From Antedon mediterranea (taxonomy: Eukaryota > Echinodermata > Crinoidea > Comatulida > Antedonidae), in the NCBI RefSeq assembly GCF_964355755.1, contig NC_092680.1, forward strand, positions 4,813,001 through 4,877,000: a stretch of DNA of 64,000 nucleotides. The letters are read 5' to 3'. Position 1 is the first letter of the stretch, and every line of letters begins with the position of its first letter. The translations under genes were made by a program, and so were the position numbers. The notes beneath the pieces were generated by a model. It was not told the DNA's origin, did not search any database, and worked only from the letters and a program-made list of their open reading frames with translations. This document shows positions 14,501 through 24,126 of the stretch, piece by piece.

Positions 14501-16014
14501 TTATTTAGTTGCATTGATTGTCTCTACAATAACCAATGGACAACACGTTTAGTTTACACCATTATTCTTTAAAAAAATGTTAAAACTTTGACTTTAAAAT
14601 TAGTTGTTTTAGTTTTAGTAAGGATTTATGACATCTACTGTACCAGCCAAAGAGTATTGTCCAATGATAGGATTAAGAAATAGATACAAATGTTTTGAAT
14701 TAATATCACTACTTCTTCGGAACAAAATTTCACATAATTGAAAGAGTATAAAAAAAGATGATTGAAAAAAAGATTTAGCGGAATAAATGTTCTGCCAAAA
14801 CTTTTGGTGCGAATTAGTAGATGAATAAAAATTCAACTATGATGAATGTCTGAATACCAGCATTTAAGTCTATTAATAGCCGAGTCACTCTTTTATGTAC
14901 AGTTTTTACTGTAATTACTAAATGTACCATATTTTATTTTTTAAATCTTTTTTCAATAACATTGTTTTGAACTTTTTCTCTATTTTATTTTAATAATATT
15001 TACATTTTGCATTTTAAACGTTCTTTTTACTTGACAGTCACAATAATATTTTTATGTCAAGCTCTGAATTTTTCTCCCATCCCTATTACTGTACTGTATT
15101 ATGTGTGCAATAGTTTTCATTTTGACTTGGATGGCACAGTAACGTATAGCTCTGTGTCTACACTACTGTATCAAACTAGTTTAGAAGAAAAAAAATGTGA
15201 TGTGCCCAAATATGGTAGTGGTATGCCCAAATATGGTATGACATCATGTCCATATATGAGAATTTCACACTTATTTTGTTACATAGGCTTTAGAGTACAA
15301 ACAACATTTGTATTCTGTGTGTCAAATTTAATCCATGTTCTCTATTTTCCAGCTGGATAAGGTTTACAAGTTAAAAATTATTATCATGGTTTTTATTTTA
15401 CAATTTTTGTATTCATAATTATAATATTATTAATTACTATTTAATTTTAGGTAGCTGTTGAAGATTTGAATCCTGTAGATTGTGAAGATCAACAATCAAA
15501 TACAGAGAGCACTGCTGAAGATGGCGACTTCACAGAGGCTAGCATTAAACCAGATGGTTTTACAGAGACTAAACCAGATGATCTCAAGTTAGATGATGAT
15601 GATGAGTTTCTTGATGCTGTTGAAGATATTATTATGCAAAATCCTAGCAAACCTGACAACCTTGAAAATCCTGTATCACAGGAGCCTAGCACCCTGCCTG
15701 AAAGTGACCAGCTTGAAAATCCTGGATCAGATGAGCCTAGCAGCCCATCTGAAAGTGACAAACTTGAAAATCCTGGATTAGAGGAGCCTAGCAGCCCATC
15801 TGAAAGTGACAACCTGGAAAATCCTGGATCAGAGGAGCCTAGCAGCCCATCCGACAGCGACAACCTGGAAAATCCTGGATTAGAGGAGCCTAGTAACCCA
15901 TCTGAAAGTGACAAACTTGAAAATCCTGGATCAGAAGAGGTTAGCAAACCTCTAGAGACTGATTTAGAAAATGTTGAGAAAGAAGTGGTAGTAGAACAAA
16001 TACATGAAGAATAA
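5290..16014 (+). CDS. TDRD6: Multi-Tudor germ-granule protein (TDRD6/Tudor-like)
   Basis: Predicted protein of 2893 residues from four exons: 5290-11551, 11816-12007, 12328-13991 and 15451-16014, joined at phases 1, 1 and 0 with GT-AG borders. It carries 12 extended Tudor domains. Their conserved WYR tryptophans are near residues 79, 324, 515, 719, 916, 1155, 1408, 1594, 1785, 1983, 2177 and 2377, each followed by a [YF][VI]D[YF]GN-type aromatic-cage motif. In this family such domains bind symmetrically dimethylated arginines on Piwi proteins and scaffold nuage or germ granules. Domains 1 (DYGT) and 2 (DYGI) lack the cage asparagine. Ser-rich linkers lie near 1030-1080 and 1265-1340, and an acidic tail starts near 2490. 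The giant first coding exon with ten domains recalls vertebrate TDRD6. Drosophila Tudor has 11 such domains; exact orthology to TDRD6 or TDRD15 is unproven. The ATG at 5290 directly follows an acceptor. Confidence 0.9.
11816..12007 (+). CDS. TDRD6: Tudor-gene coding exon 2
   Basis: This 192-base exon is bounded by TTCCAG at 11815 and GTAAGT at 12008. It encodes the N-terminal extension of the eleventh extended Tudor unit, including the family's recurrent ESPEDFWCQLE-type strand and the preceding linker. The frame joins exon 1 (phase 1) and exon 3 (phase 1) without a stop. Confidence 0.85.
12328..13991 (+). CDS. TDRD6: Tudor-gene coding exon 3 (domains 11-12, acidic tail)
   Basis: The exon starts after TTTGTAG at 12327 and ends before GTAAGT at 13992. 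It encodes residues 2153-2706. The core of domain 11 (WYRS then YVDYGN) and all of domain 12 (WYRA then FIDYGN) are here. A long Glu/Asp/Ser/Thr-rich region without aromatic residues follows, and looks disordered. Confidence 0.87.
14187..14262 (+). other. Possible alternative (poison) exon of the Tudor gene
   Basis: Between exons 3 and 4, an acceptor-like GGCAATAG is followed by about 76 bases and a good donor (CATAG/GTAAGG). In the phase inherited from exon 3 it would add about 24 basic residues and end on TAG exactly at its 3' edge. Exon 3 joins exon 4 cleanly without it, so it is either an unused decoy or an alternative exon that truncates the protein. Confidence 0.25.
15146..15294. mobile_element. 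Palindromic MITE family A, copy 1
   Basis: Degenerate copy in the last intron of the Tudor gene. It has the family's AGCTCTGTGTCTACAC left end, two CCCAAATATGGTA units and the CACACTTATTTTGTTACATA right half. The same family occurs about 15 times in this window. Confidence 0.7.
15451..16014 (+). CDS. TDRD6: Tudor-gene terminal coding exon 4
   Basis: The exon starts after TTTTAG at 15450 in phase 0, matching exon 3, and ends at TAA (16012-16014). It encodes residues 2707-2893. It is very acidic and contains six 51-bp (17-residue) tandem units beginning LENPGS/LENPGL at 15661-15966. Confidence 0.8.
   Translation, partial: VAVEDLNPVDCEDQQSNTESTAEDGDFTEASIKPDGFTETKPDDLKLDDDDEFLDAVEDIIMQNPSKPDNLENPVSQEPSTLPESDQLENPGSDEPSSPSESDKLENPGLEEPSSPSESDNLENPGSEEPSSPSDSDNLENPGLEEPSNPSESDKLENPGSEEVSKPLETDLENVEKEVVVEQIHEE
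15661..15966 (+). repeat. 51-bp coding minisatellite in the Tudor C-terminus
   Basis: Six consecutive 51-base units start at 15661, 15712, 15763, 15814, 15865 and 15916. Each encodes a 17-residue LENPG(S/L)EEPSSPSESD(K/N)-like motif. Alternate units share variants (S then L after G; K then N at the end), suggesting growth by two-unit duplication. The unit is a whole number of codons, so copy-number change keeps the frame. Confidence 0.9.
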
Positions 16015-16396
16015 ATAACCTGTAGTTTACACATTAAAAACTTGAAATATAAACAATTTATATATAGTATGTGCTATTTTCAATTAAATCTATTTGAACC
16101 TTTTAGGAAGAAATAGTGAAAGTTTAAGGGAAAATATAGATTTTTTTTCCCGTCCAAATACAGGTAATTGGTAAAAGGAAATTAGTGAATATCGCACTTA
16201 ATGAAGAAACATACCAGATCTTCATTATTAATGTTAATTACATCAACATTTTTTCACTACAATGCTTGATGTTGATTTAAAAAAAAATATTTTAATGAGA
16301 TTCTCAAAGTCTTCTCTAAGTTACATGTTCTGGTATTATTTTGATGTTAAACAACCAGCCTTTGTATTGTACGAACTGTTTCAAGAAAAGGTCTCG

Positions 16397-16580
16397 TAAG
16401 CTTGGTTCCCACTAGAACGTAACGCAAGGACGTAAACGCAACACAAGCGTTTTAACCAATGACAAGCGAACTTATAGACTGTTCGCAATCACAAGCGAAT
16501 AAGCCATCGCTTGTGATTGGTCAATTCACTTGCGTTGCGTTACGTCCTTGTGTTGCGTCGCTAGTGGGAACCACGCTTTA
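16397..16580. mobile_element. Palindromic MITE family B, copy 1
   Basis: The 184-base element starts TAAGCTTGGTTCCCACTAG and ends CTAGTGGGAACCACGCTTTA. The inverted similarity extends inward through ACGTAACGCAAGGACG and CGTCCTTGTGTTGCG. It lies downstream of the Tudor stop codon, possibly in its 3' UTR. A second family member with a perfect TTAAGCTTGGTTTC terminus is at 37611-37926. Confidence 0.75.
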
Positions 16581-17040
16581 GATAAATTGGTTTAGTAAAT
16601 GATTAGTTTGTTTAGCTATTACACTGAAAAACACATAAATTGTTAAGATATATCTCCTCAGTTTTGAAATTTCAATAATTTGTGTTTTTTCCCCAAAAAA
16701 TTATTTTAAAACCTTTATCTTGAAAATTTAAAATTGTGAGCTACTAGCAATAATATAAACTTCCATAACTAAAAAGAGAGTTTTTCAGATATATGCCTGT
16801 ATGACTACCTACTATTAGTGTGGTTAGTCCTTTTCGCTTTTACGCCGCCATAGTAGATATGCAGAAGTAGATATGATTAGCCCATATCTCAATCACCAGA
16901 CATTTTAGATATATAGAAAACAAAAAAATGAGATAATCAAAAAGAAAGAAAATCAAGTAAGCGTTCCTTTCATTATATTTTGATTATTATTTTCTACATT
17001 TTATTGATAACTATGTTAAGAATGCTAGTTAACCTTGTTC

Positions 17041-17046
17041 AATAAA
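17041..17046 (+). terminator. Candidate poly(A) signal
   Basis: AATAAA follows the Tudor stop codon by about 1 kb, in TTCAATAAAGTTTTGC, with a T-rich stretch downstream. An AATAAA also overlaps the stop codon itself but is too close to serve as the usual signal. Choice between sites needs transcript data. Confidence 0.35.
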
Positions 17047-17140
17047 GTTTTGCATTTAAGATTGTTACTTTACTGCTGCAGTGTTTTACTGTATTACTAT
17101 TAGTGTCACATAATGATTTAGATATTTCTATGAATTTCGG

Positions 17141-17427
17141 TTTTTAGTCGCTTGCAACACGATTCAATTCTACAGCTCACTATGTCGGTTGGTCGGTAAA
17201 CACTAACTTGTATATGACCTCATCTTGATATCAGTTTAATCTAGCTAAGTTAAATTTTCACGGTATATTCCTTATGGCCAGGAATTGATGTGGTTATGTT
17301 TTCACGGTGCGCAATAAAAAATTACGCGGTCTACGCATGCGCACGGTTTAACGAAATCACGTTTGTAATATTATCTCACAAGCATGAATCACAATAAAAT
17401 AAAATTTGGTACTTATAAATTTCAGGG
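17141..17427 (+). repeat. Repeat family C, left-end fragment
   Basis: Begins TTTTTAGTCGC, then CACTATGTCGGTTGGTCGG, and continues through GGCCAGGAATTGATGTGG and CGGTGCGCAATAAAAAATTA. The same blocks, in the same order and orientation, occur in the fuller copy at 20086-20874, and a shorter piece lies at about 60161-60306. Confidence 0.75.
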
Positions 17428-17868
17428 AATTTTCTAAATTTTAAATTTTAGAAATAGATTATTTGGTAATAAATGCAAATTTGTTTTATTAATTTACAGG
17501 GTAATTTCACTCTTCCCTGATTTATTAGATACCCAATTCACACTCTAACAAGTAGTTTGCATCAATCATCCAGGATAATCTTACGAATTACTACACGTTC
17601 ACACGCTTACGCTAGTTTGTCACGGTGTAATGAGATCACCCGACCTGTTTGTTCAGAGATTTTACCTGATGTAACACGGAAATGCTTATACGAAGGTGAA
17701 GATGTGTTACATTGTTGGAGATTTGTATAAGTGTGAATCATATTTACCACTTCTTTTATTAACTTAAAGAAACTCGAATACACAGTTTAAAATAACTGTT
17801 TTTGTGGAGTCGTCAGTTGTTGTTTTCCGTCATAATGATATAATAAAAACATGAAAGAATATTGCAAT

Positions 17869-17874
17869 TTTATT
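17869..17874 (-). terminator. Candidate poly(A) signal (minus strand)
   Basis: TTTATT on the plus strand reads AATAAA on the minus strand, about 115 bases past the stop codon of the minus-strand gene ending at 17990. Confidence 0.4.
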
Positions 17875-17989
17875 TCTCTTGCCAACTTTGAACAAAATAA
17901 TACTATCGTTGTAATATTTCTGCTGTTCAGACTGAGAGAAAAATTTAACAAGTAAAGAAAGATTCTAGAATTAATATTTCGGTTTAGTA

Positions 17990-19189
17990 TTAATAGTCAA
18001 TCTCTTCAAGTGACATGTCATTCATATGTTTTCCTAAACTTGGCCGACGATATATAAGGTTTTCCGAATGTTTTCGATGATTCATGTCGTCATCGTCAAG
18101 TGGCAGGTTTGATTCTTTACTCCACGCCTGTTTCACGGATCTTGGAAGAGATTTCGGGCGAGAAACAGAAGCTAAATCGGAGTTGATTAATTCACCAAGT
18201 GGAACCGGCAGGTTATCTGCTGCCTGACTCATCAACCCCGTGTCACTAGATGGTGGATTGTTTTCATTCAATTCTGGAAGGTATCTTTCTTTTGTAATCA
18301 CCAGTACATCATCAAAAGCTAAATGATTTGAAGAAGAAGACTGACTTCTAGTTTTGTTCATCATCGCCGATCTGATAAGCCTTACTCCTTTTGTTGAAAA
18401 GATGTCATCTTGAAGTGTAGTTTCTTGTAATGAAACCACTCTGTTGGTTATTCCTGCAGATTTACTTCCAATTGATCTGTGATGTTTCATCCAAAACGAA
18501 ATGTCAGTTTTCTGCTTTTCAATTTTTTGTATACTCAAGACATATCTTAAGCATGCTTTAAATAATTCTGGAAGTTCATTCAAGCTTCGGTCCCGTCGTA
18601 TAACATTCCTAAATCTCCGTGTAACTCTGTCGACATAATTTGGATGAATTAGAGAACATAGTGTCTCTATCTGTAACCTGTTATCTGGATGAATTCTATA
18701 TTTTTTCTTGTTTTCAAATTCGTCTGTAAGCCAGTCATAAGTAACACAGAGGCTTTCTGGATTTCGATTTTCCAAGTCTCGTGCTCTCGATTGCTCTTTT
18801 TTAACTGTTTCTAATCGTGCTATCTGTCCATCTAATTCCCACATTAGAATTTTCTGAGGAACAAGTGAGTTTCGGTTCATGGTTTCACCCGTTTTCAATC
18901 GCCGACTAGTCCCGAAGGATCCCGCTTGTGAACCTTCTTCCTCCTTCCTCTGGGGTTTTAGAGGATTGACCATGAGTCCTAACACCGTGTCCATGGTTTT
19001 GGTTCGCGTACACCGCGTCCATAACCCTTGGCACGCGGTAGATACTACTGTTGGCCTACTGCAGCCTCCGTCGATGGTACGGTTACCTCTCTGCTGAGTA
19101 GAATAGAAATGTATTGACTTGTCATTATTGTTAGGCCTAGACACTGTTTGTTCTGAGGAACAAAGTCCGTGATCTTCATAATAAGTCAT
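17990..19189 (-). CDS. Uncharacterised 399-codon protein
   Basis: I do not recognise the family. The frame is open from a stop just above 19297 down to TAA at 17990-17992. The first in-frame ATG is at 19187-19189, giving 399 residues; an upstream exon could add more. There is no signal peptide or membrane segment. The N-terminal quarter is low in hydrophobic residues. The best-folded-looking part is a central helical block of about 100 residues (roughly 18480-18850). It runs from WELDGQIARLE through YRIHPDNRLQIETLCSLIHP to LFKACLRYVLSIQK. The C-terminal third is Ser/Asn/Asp-rich and ends in LEEIDY. The gene looks intronless. The long frame and non-repetitive composition support a real gene. 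RFX-like half-sites upstream would hint at a ciliary role, but that is inference. Confidence 0.65.
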   Translation of the reverse strand: MTYYEDHGLCSSEQTVSRPNNNDKSIHFYSTQQRGNRTIDGGCSRPTVVSTACQGLWTRCTRTKTMDTVLGLMVNPLKPQRKEEEGSQAGSFGTSRRLKTGETMNRNSLVPQKILMWELDGQIARLETVKKEQSRARDLENRNPESLCVTYDWLTDEFENKKKYRIHPDNRLQIETLCSLIHPNYVDRVTRRFRNVIRRDRSLNELPELFKACLRYVLSIQKIEKQKTDISFWMKHHRSIGSKSAGITNRVVSLQETTLQDDIFSTKGVRLIRSAMMNKTRSQSSSSNHLAFDDVLVITKERYLPELNENNPPSSDTGLMSQAADNLPVPLGELINSDLASVSRPKSLPRSVKQAWSKESNLPLDDDDMNHRKHSENLIYRRPSLGKHMNDMSLEEIDY

Positions 19190-19418
19190 ATCTTTTAAAC
19201 ATTCATTGTTGCTATGCTGCGCATAGGAATCTGGTTGCGTAATGATGATAAGTATTGAGTCACATTGCTTTTTTAAAATTTTAAATGACAATTGAAACTA
19301 AGGCCTAATCAGAGAGATAAGGATTTCTATATATAAAAAAACGTTTCGCCGTCCTCTGTGCTTACACCACCCACCTGATAGGCCTACCCGATTATGAATC
19401 CTCTTGGAAGGAGACCGC

Positions 19419-19452
19419 GTTGCCATGGCCAAAACCACTATCACATGGCAAC
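19419..19452 (-). promoter_or_regulatory. Paired RFX-like half-sites
   Basis: GTTGCCATGGCC (19419-19430) and ATGGCAAC (19445-19452) lie about 230-265 bases upstream of the likely ATG of the minus-strand gene. RFX factors bind GTTGCC and GGCAAC half-sites in palindromic X-boxes. Neither copy here is a complete palindrome, so binding is only plausible. The neighbouring 19465-19505 is CpG-rich with a repeated TACG run, as in a promoter island. Confidence 0.35.
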
Positions 19453-20085
19453 AAAGTATGATTGTGACGTGCGCGTTACGTACGTACGTACGCACGACGC
19501 GTCGTCAAAAGGCAATTTTATTTTCTCAGAGTAGAGTTATTATAAATGTGTCGATGTCATTTATCAAATTCATTCGAATCTAACTAATTTAACATTAGGA
19601 AAACCGAGAGGTTTCTTTGCTAACGTAAGAATAAATAAAATTATTTTTAAAAGTTTAAAAGATTTTGGATATGATTACATTTGGAATAATCACTCCAATT
19701 GAATGTAAACACCGATCTGTCATGGGTGGATCATGTTGATGTTATACTTGCTGTTCCAACGTTTTTATGTGTGATGAACCGTGTAGGCCTACCTATATGT
19801 GAAATTTATGTGAAATAAATATTACTTGAACTGAATTATGCACAATGCTGATAGTCGGTTTGTGAAAAATCTCACTAACGTGTGACGGCTACCAATCATG
19901 TTGAATAACAAAAGACCGTGACATTTAAATCTTCATTTAGCTGTTGATTAAATACCCGTTCGCTAAATCGATCTATTGTATCCTTTACATAAGTCATAAT
20001 TATTTCCGACAAATAGGCCTACTTTTTTTATGTAAAAAGAAGAGTATTTAAATACTTTTCTAACAAAGTTTTCTTAGACTTATGA

Positions 20086-20874
20086 TTTTTAGTCGCGTGG
20101 AAGCGACTCTATAGTTCACTATGTCGGTCGGTTGGTCGGTCTGTCTGTCTGTCGGTCTGTCTGTCTGTCGGTCCGGTATCACTATGCGTTTTATCGCTTT
20201 CTGACCTTATCTTGATATCAGTTTAATCTAGCTAGGTAAATTTTTCACAGTATATTCCTTATGGCCAGGAATCAATGTGGTTATGTTTTCACGGTGCGCA
20301 ATAAAAAATTACGCGGTCTACGCACGATTTAACGAAATCACGTTTGTAATCATATCTTCACAACCATGAATCACAATTAAATAAAATTTGGTACTCATAA
20401 ATTTCAGGGCATAAATCATCATATGGCAATACAATTACGTGCGTAGCGCATGTAACGCATGCGTACGCGCGCTTAAAATTTTCAAAATTTATTTTTGATG
20501 AAATAAGAGTACGTTTCAGGCAATTTTAAGCGTTTACAAAATTGCCATGAGTGCGCATACTTTTGCGCGCGCAATGCGCGTTAAATGTTATTGCGCACTC
20601 TTTTTGCCCGATTTCTGTTTTCTTGACTTACTTTTCAACTCGAAATTACGTTATACGAGCACGTCAAAAGTGACAGGCTACGCACGTGTAAATTAAAAAA
20701 ATATAAATGTTTTTAAACATTTCAACATTTTTAAACATGTTCAGTAATTTCGGTCAGTATAGTTCACTATGTCGGTCGGTCGGTCTGTCTGTCTGTCTTT
20801 CTGTCGGTCTGTCTGTCGGTCTGTCAGTCTGTCTGTCGGTCCGGTATCACTATGCATTGTAGCACGCGACTTAA
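20086..20874 (+). mobile_element. Repeat family C, near-complete element
   Basis: Starts TTTTTAGTCGCGTG and ends CACGCGACTTAA, a short terminal inverted repeat of about 10 bases. Two direct blocks inside (about 20113-20193 and 20762-20853) each run from GTTCACTATGTCGG through a GTCT/GTCG microsatellite to CCGGTATCACTATGC. The length of about 790 bp without a transposase frame suggests a non-autonomous DNA transposon. Confidence 0.6.
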
Positions 20875-21693
20875 TGGCTGTTGGCCTTGTTTTTAAACAG
20901 TGGCGTGTAATTAATAAAAGAAAATATTTAAAATATACTGTATAGGCCTACCCCCATTTTGTTTCTTTTTTTTTTCTCAGCAGGTTCAATTGAAAATACA
21001 TTCACTATTTTACGCAGACACCTTGTGTTCGAATTTATATGGGCGTAGACCTTATTCTTTATACCCCCCTCCCTATGACCCCGCCTACTCAACAAACCGA
21101 CTAGCCCAGCTGTGCCCCGTTTTCCTTTCCTAATGCAGGTTCATGCCCGTCTCACTCAATGTCATAACATTAATTCTAGTGATGATGGAATTCAATTTAA
21201 ACAGACACTATTAGTATTATCGTTTATCTTGATACATGGAAATGATCCACCAGGGCTTCGATTTCACAATGATACCAAGGTCTAATAAAACAATTTATCA
21301 TCATTGTAGATAATATTTGTTGATTTATGATAATGATGGTTTTAAGCACCGATTGAACACGAACAGAGTCCCTAACACACAATATTAAGGTTGTAGCTCA
21401 AATGGAAAGAAATTATGAATTAATAGGCATATTGCTCGGACATTTCTATGTTTATTAAATGGAAATGCTCAAAAGTTAAGGGATGATGCTCCAAAACTTA
21501 TTATTTTATTTGAATCCAATTAATGTTTCTTGTATGACTATGAGTAAATTTCTTTCAATTAAAATTACTTTTCTACTAGACCTCTGGTGTTTTCATTCTT
21601 TGTAGAATGGGATTGAACGACTCTTCCTTTATTTCACGATATAATACCGTACGTAAAAGTTATATTCACCACGACTTTCGTGTGTTTGGGGGG

Positions 21694-23962
21694 CGGGGTG
21701 CGATTTTTTTTTTCGTACATAAGTTGGGGACCCCTTCATCAAACGTCACAAAATAAACATGAATATTATAATTCATCAGTTAAATTTGTTGTTCCGTGTG
21801 CACCCAAGCGTATAGCAACAAGAAGTGATTACACAACTGCGATACGATACTTTCTACAGTAGGCCTAGGATTATAAGTCAATTCACGCATGGATTAAAGA
21901 ATAGAAGGATATGCATCGACGTGAGATCAAGGGTTCCTTGACTCTCGCCGACAGACTGCGGACCGCCCACAATGTTACAGTTTAATTAACCGCAGGGTAA
22001 CAACGAAACGGTCGCGTGCCTAATATATTGTTTACTGCACATGTGCAACGACATTTAACCTAGTTGGCTACGCTTCTTTCGCGCGTTCTTTGGTTGCATG
22101 ATGTTTATGGTCAACTATTGACTATGTTGGTTTCTGCCGCGATTGATCTACGCTAATGATTTTTTTATGATGATTAAAGTAGCATTTTATGACCTGTAGT
22201 AGCCCTACATCTGAGACAATAACTATTAGTTGTCTCATTTGTTGTAAAATTACAAAATCAGCAAGAATGCTAGCCTAGCTAGGCCTTGTACTAACTAGGC
22301 TAAACTGGGCTAGTAAACCCTATGATTTGCCGACATTGATACTGCCTAGGTAGGCCTAGGCTAATCTTAAATACTCACCGTTGTCTTACTTCTTGTGTGA
22401 ATAATAATAGGTAGGCCTACTTCGTTTGTTCGTGATCAAGTTTGCCCTGCGTGTACTTTTCAAAACGACCGCTAGGTAACGAATCGCAACTATACATAGC
22501 CAGCCAATCCCGGATCAGGGATCGCTGTTTTCATTCAATTAGGCCCGGTGATTGGATGTGATGTGGATGACATAACCACTAGCCAATCACCAGGCACTAC
22601 AGTTTAAATATAATCACATCGATAATTAAGGAGATTTATGAAGAAACCACTGCTTAGCCATATATTAAAAAACACGATTGTTGTATGTCTGAACACCGGC
22701 CACGCTAACAACATACATGGTCAAATGCAAAATTTAATATTCTATAGATTAACGCAATTTTTAATGACAGAAGATGGCAGGCAAATAATGATAATTCAAA
22801 TATAAAAATTGCATATTTTATTAATATTACCAACTACTTAAAATTACCAGTCGTAAGAAAGTGAACTTTTCGTAGTCCGATTGTGATGAAACTAAAACAG
22901 AATTATTCAGCAATATATGTTTGTTATCAATTAATCATCGACGCAGACATGTCAATAGAACATTCAGACTGCGCATACGATTTCTACATGGTTACGTTTT
23001 GGTCTCAAAAAAATGTAACAGTTGATTCGCAGCGTTTTACAGAGGGCCGCGGTTAGAGACATGGAGTTCAATGAACGTGTTTGTTTGATTGGCAGCAGTG
23101 CTTTAGTATAGGCAAGCGCGTTGTAAAATCGTTTGATGTCACCGTCGATGCATATCCTTCTATTCTTTAATCCATGATTCACGTGATTGCCTTCGCGCAC
23201 TCTTCTTCACACAAAATGTGTCGAGTCGAGGCTATCGACAGCTAGGCAAGTACGGCAAGACATTAAACTAAGTAGTAATTCATTGGACATAGCCCAAAGA
23301 AAGCTTAGACCCACAAGAATAAAGAATGTGTATAATTTGTGTACTGTATTTTTTAAATTCTGCTATTTTATTATCAAACAATATGCATGTACTCAAAGGA
23401 ACTTTAAAAATGCGCGTATATGAACACATGAGATGGGAAGATTTGACCCACGAGAATAAAAATGTATTTTTGTGTAATGTTTATTGTTTAATTTTGCTGA
23501 CTTATTACTCGGATTGTGTCATACCAAAGATAGTGTAACTATCTTTGGTCACAATCCGAGTACAGTAATTGTAATATATATACCTAATACACACACACCC
23601 ACACAGCTACTACTAGAATAGACATGGGTTTAGAGACAATAATTAGGCCTAATAGTATTAATAGAAACTATGGTTTTAACACGTAATTCTTTAGTAAAAA
23701 ATTATATTAAAAACACCATAAACTAAAGGCTGATTATTTCGACAATCCACACAAAACGCCGCTATTCTTCTATGAAATCGCACGCCGCAACAACAGCGGA
23801 GATAGGCCTAGAATCGTACCGCACTTGTGTAATCACTTCTTGTTGCTATACGCTTGGGTGCACACGGAACAAGACAATTTAACTGATGAATTATTCATGT
23901 TTATTTTGTGACGTTTCATGAGGGAGTCCCCAACTTATGTACGAAAAAAAAAATCGCGGCCG
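21694..23962. repeat. Large imperfect fold-back (inverted repeat)
   Basis: The block at about 21694-21860 (GTACATAAGTTGGGGAC through CACCCAAGCGTATAGCAAC) recurs as its reverse complement at about 23817-23962. A second block at 21881-21921 (GGATTAAAGAATAGAAGG, ATATGCATCGACG) recurs inverted at 23143-23183. Order is A-B ... B'-A', as in a fold-back element or inverted duplication. The right arm carries an extra 630 bases or so between B' and A'. The spacer has no recognisable gene. Confidence 0.75.
23507..23561. repeat. 24-bp hairpin with 3-base loop
   Basis: Left arm ACTCGGATTGTG plus ACCAAAGATAGT, loop GTA (23535-23537), right arm the exact reverse complement. The only defect is a 4-base TCAT bulge at 23519-23522. 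It lies in the extra segment of the right fold-back arm. Confidence 0.85.
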
Positions 23963-24073
23963 GGGTGGGGATGGAGACAAGGATTAAAGAGACGTTAAAT
24001 GGCACATTGTGTCGTAGAATTCTAAATACAAACACAAAATAACAATTCGATAAATACTTTGTGTTTGCTAAAT

Positions 24074-24079
24074 TTTATT
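24074..24079 (-). terminator. Candidate poly(A) signal (minus strand)
   Basis: TTTATT reads AATAAA on the minus strand, about 240 bases beyond the stop codon of the Arg/Cys-rich secreted protein gene. Confidence 0.4.
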
Positions 24080-24126
24080 GTAGTTCATAATGATATCTAA
24101 CAATAAAGATATGCCTAAACTACAGT

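Larger units (their letters stand above)
19500..24073. other. Intergenic repeat-rich region
   Basis: No supportable gene. It contains the family C element (20086-20874), two (GTCT/GTCG)n microsatellites inside it, a fold-back structure with arms near 21694-21921 and 23143-23962, and a hairpin at 23507-23561. The short open frames here run through repeats and carry no known motif. Confidence 0.6.

Noticed and set aside
15489-16034. 181-codon open frame on the minus strand with Ser/Leu repeats
   Set aside because: Mirror image of the 51-bp repeat in Tudor exon 4; the plus strand joins by splice signals and phase.
22964-23538. Several 70-80-codon frames on both strands
   Set aside because: They overlap the fold-back arms and each other and carry no conserved motif.
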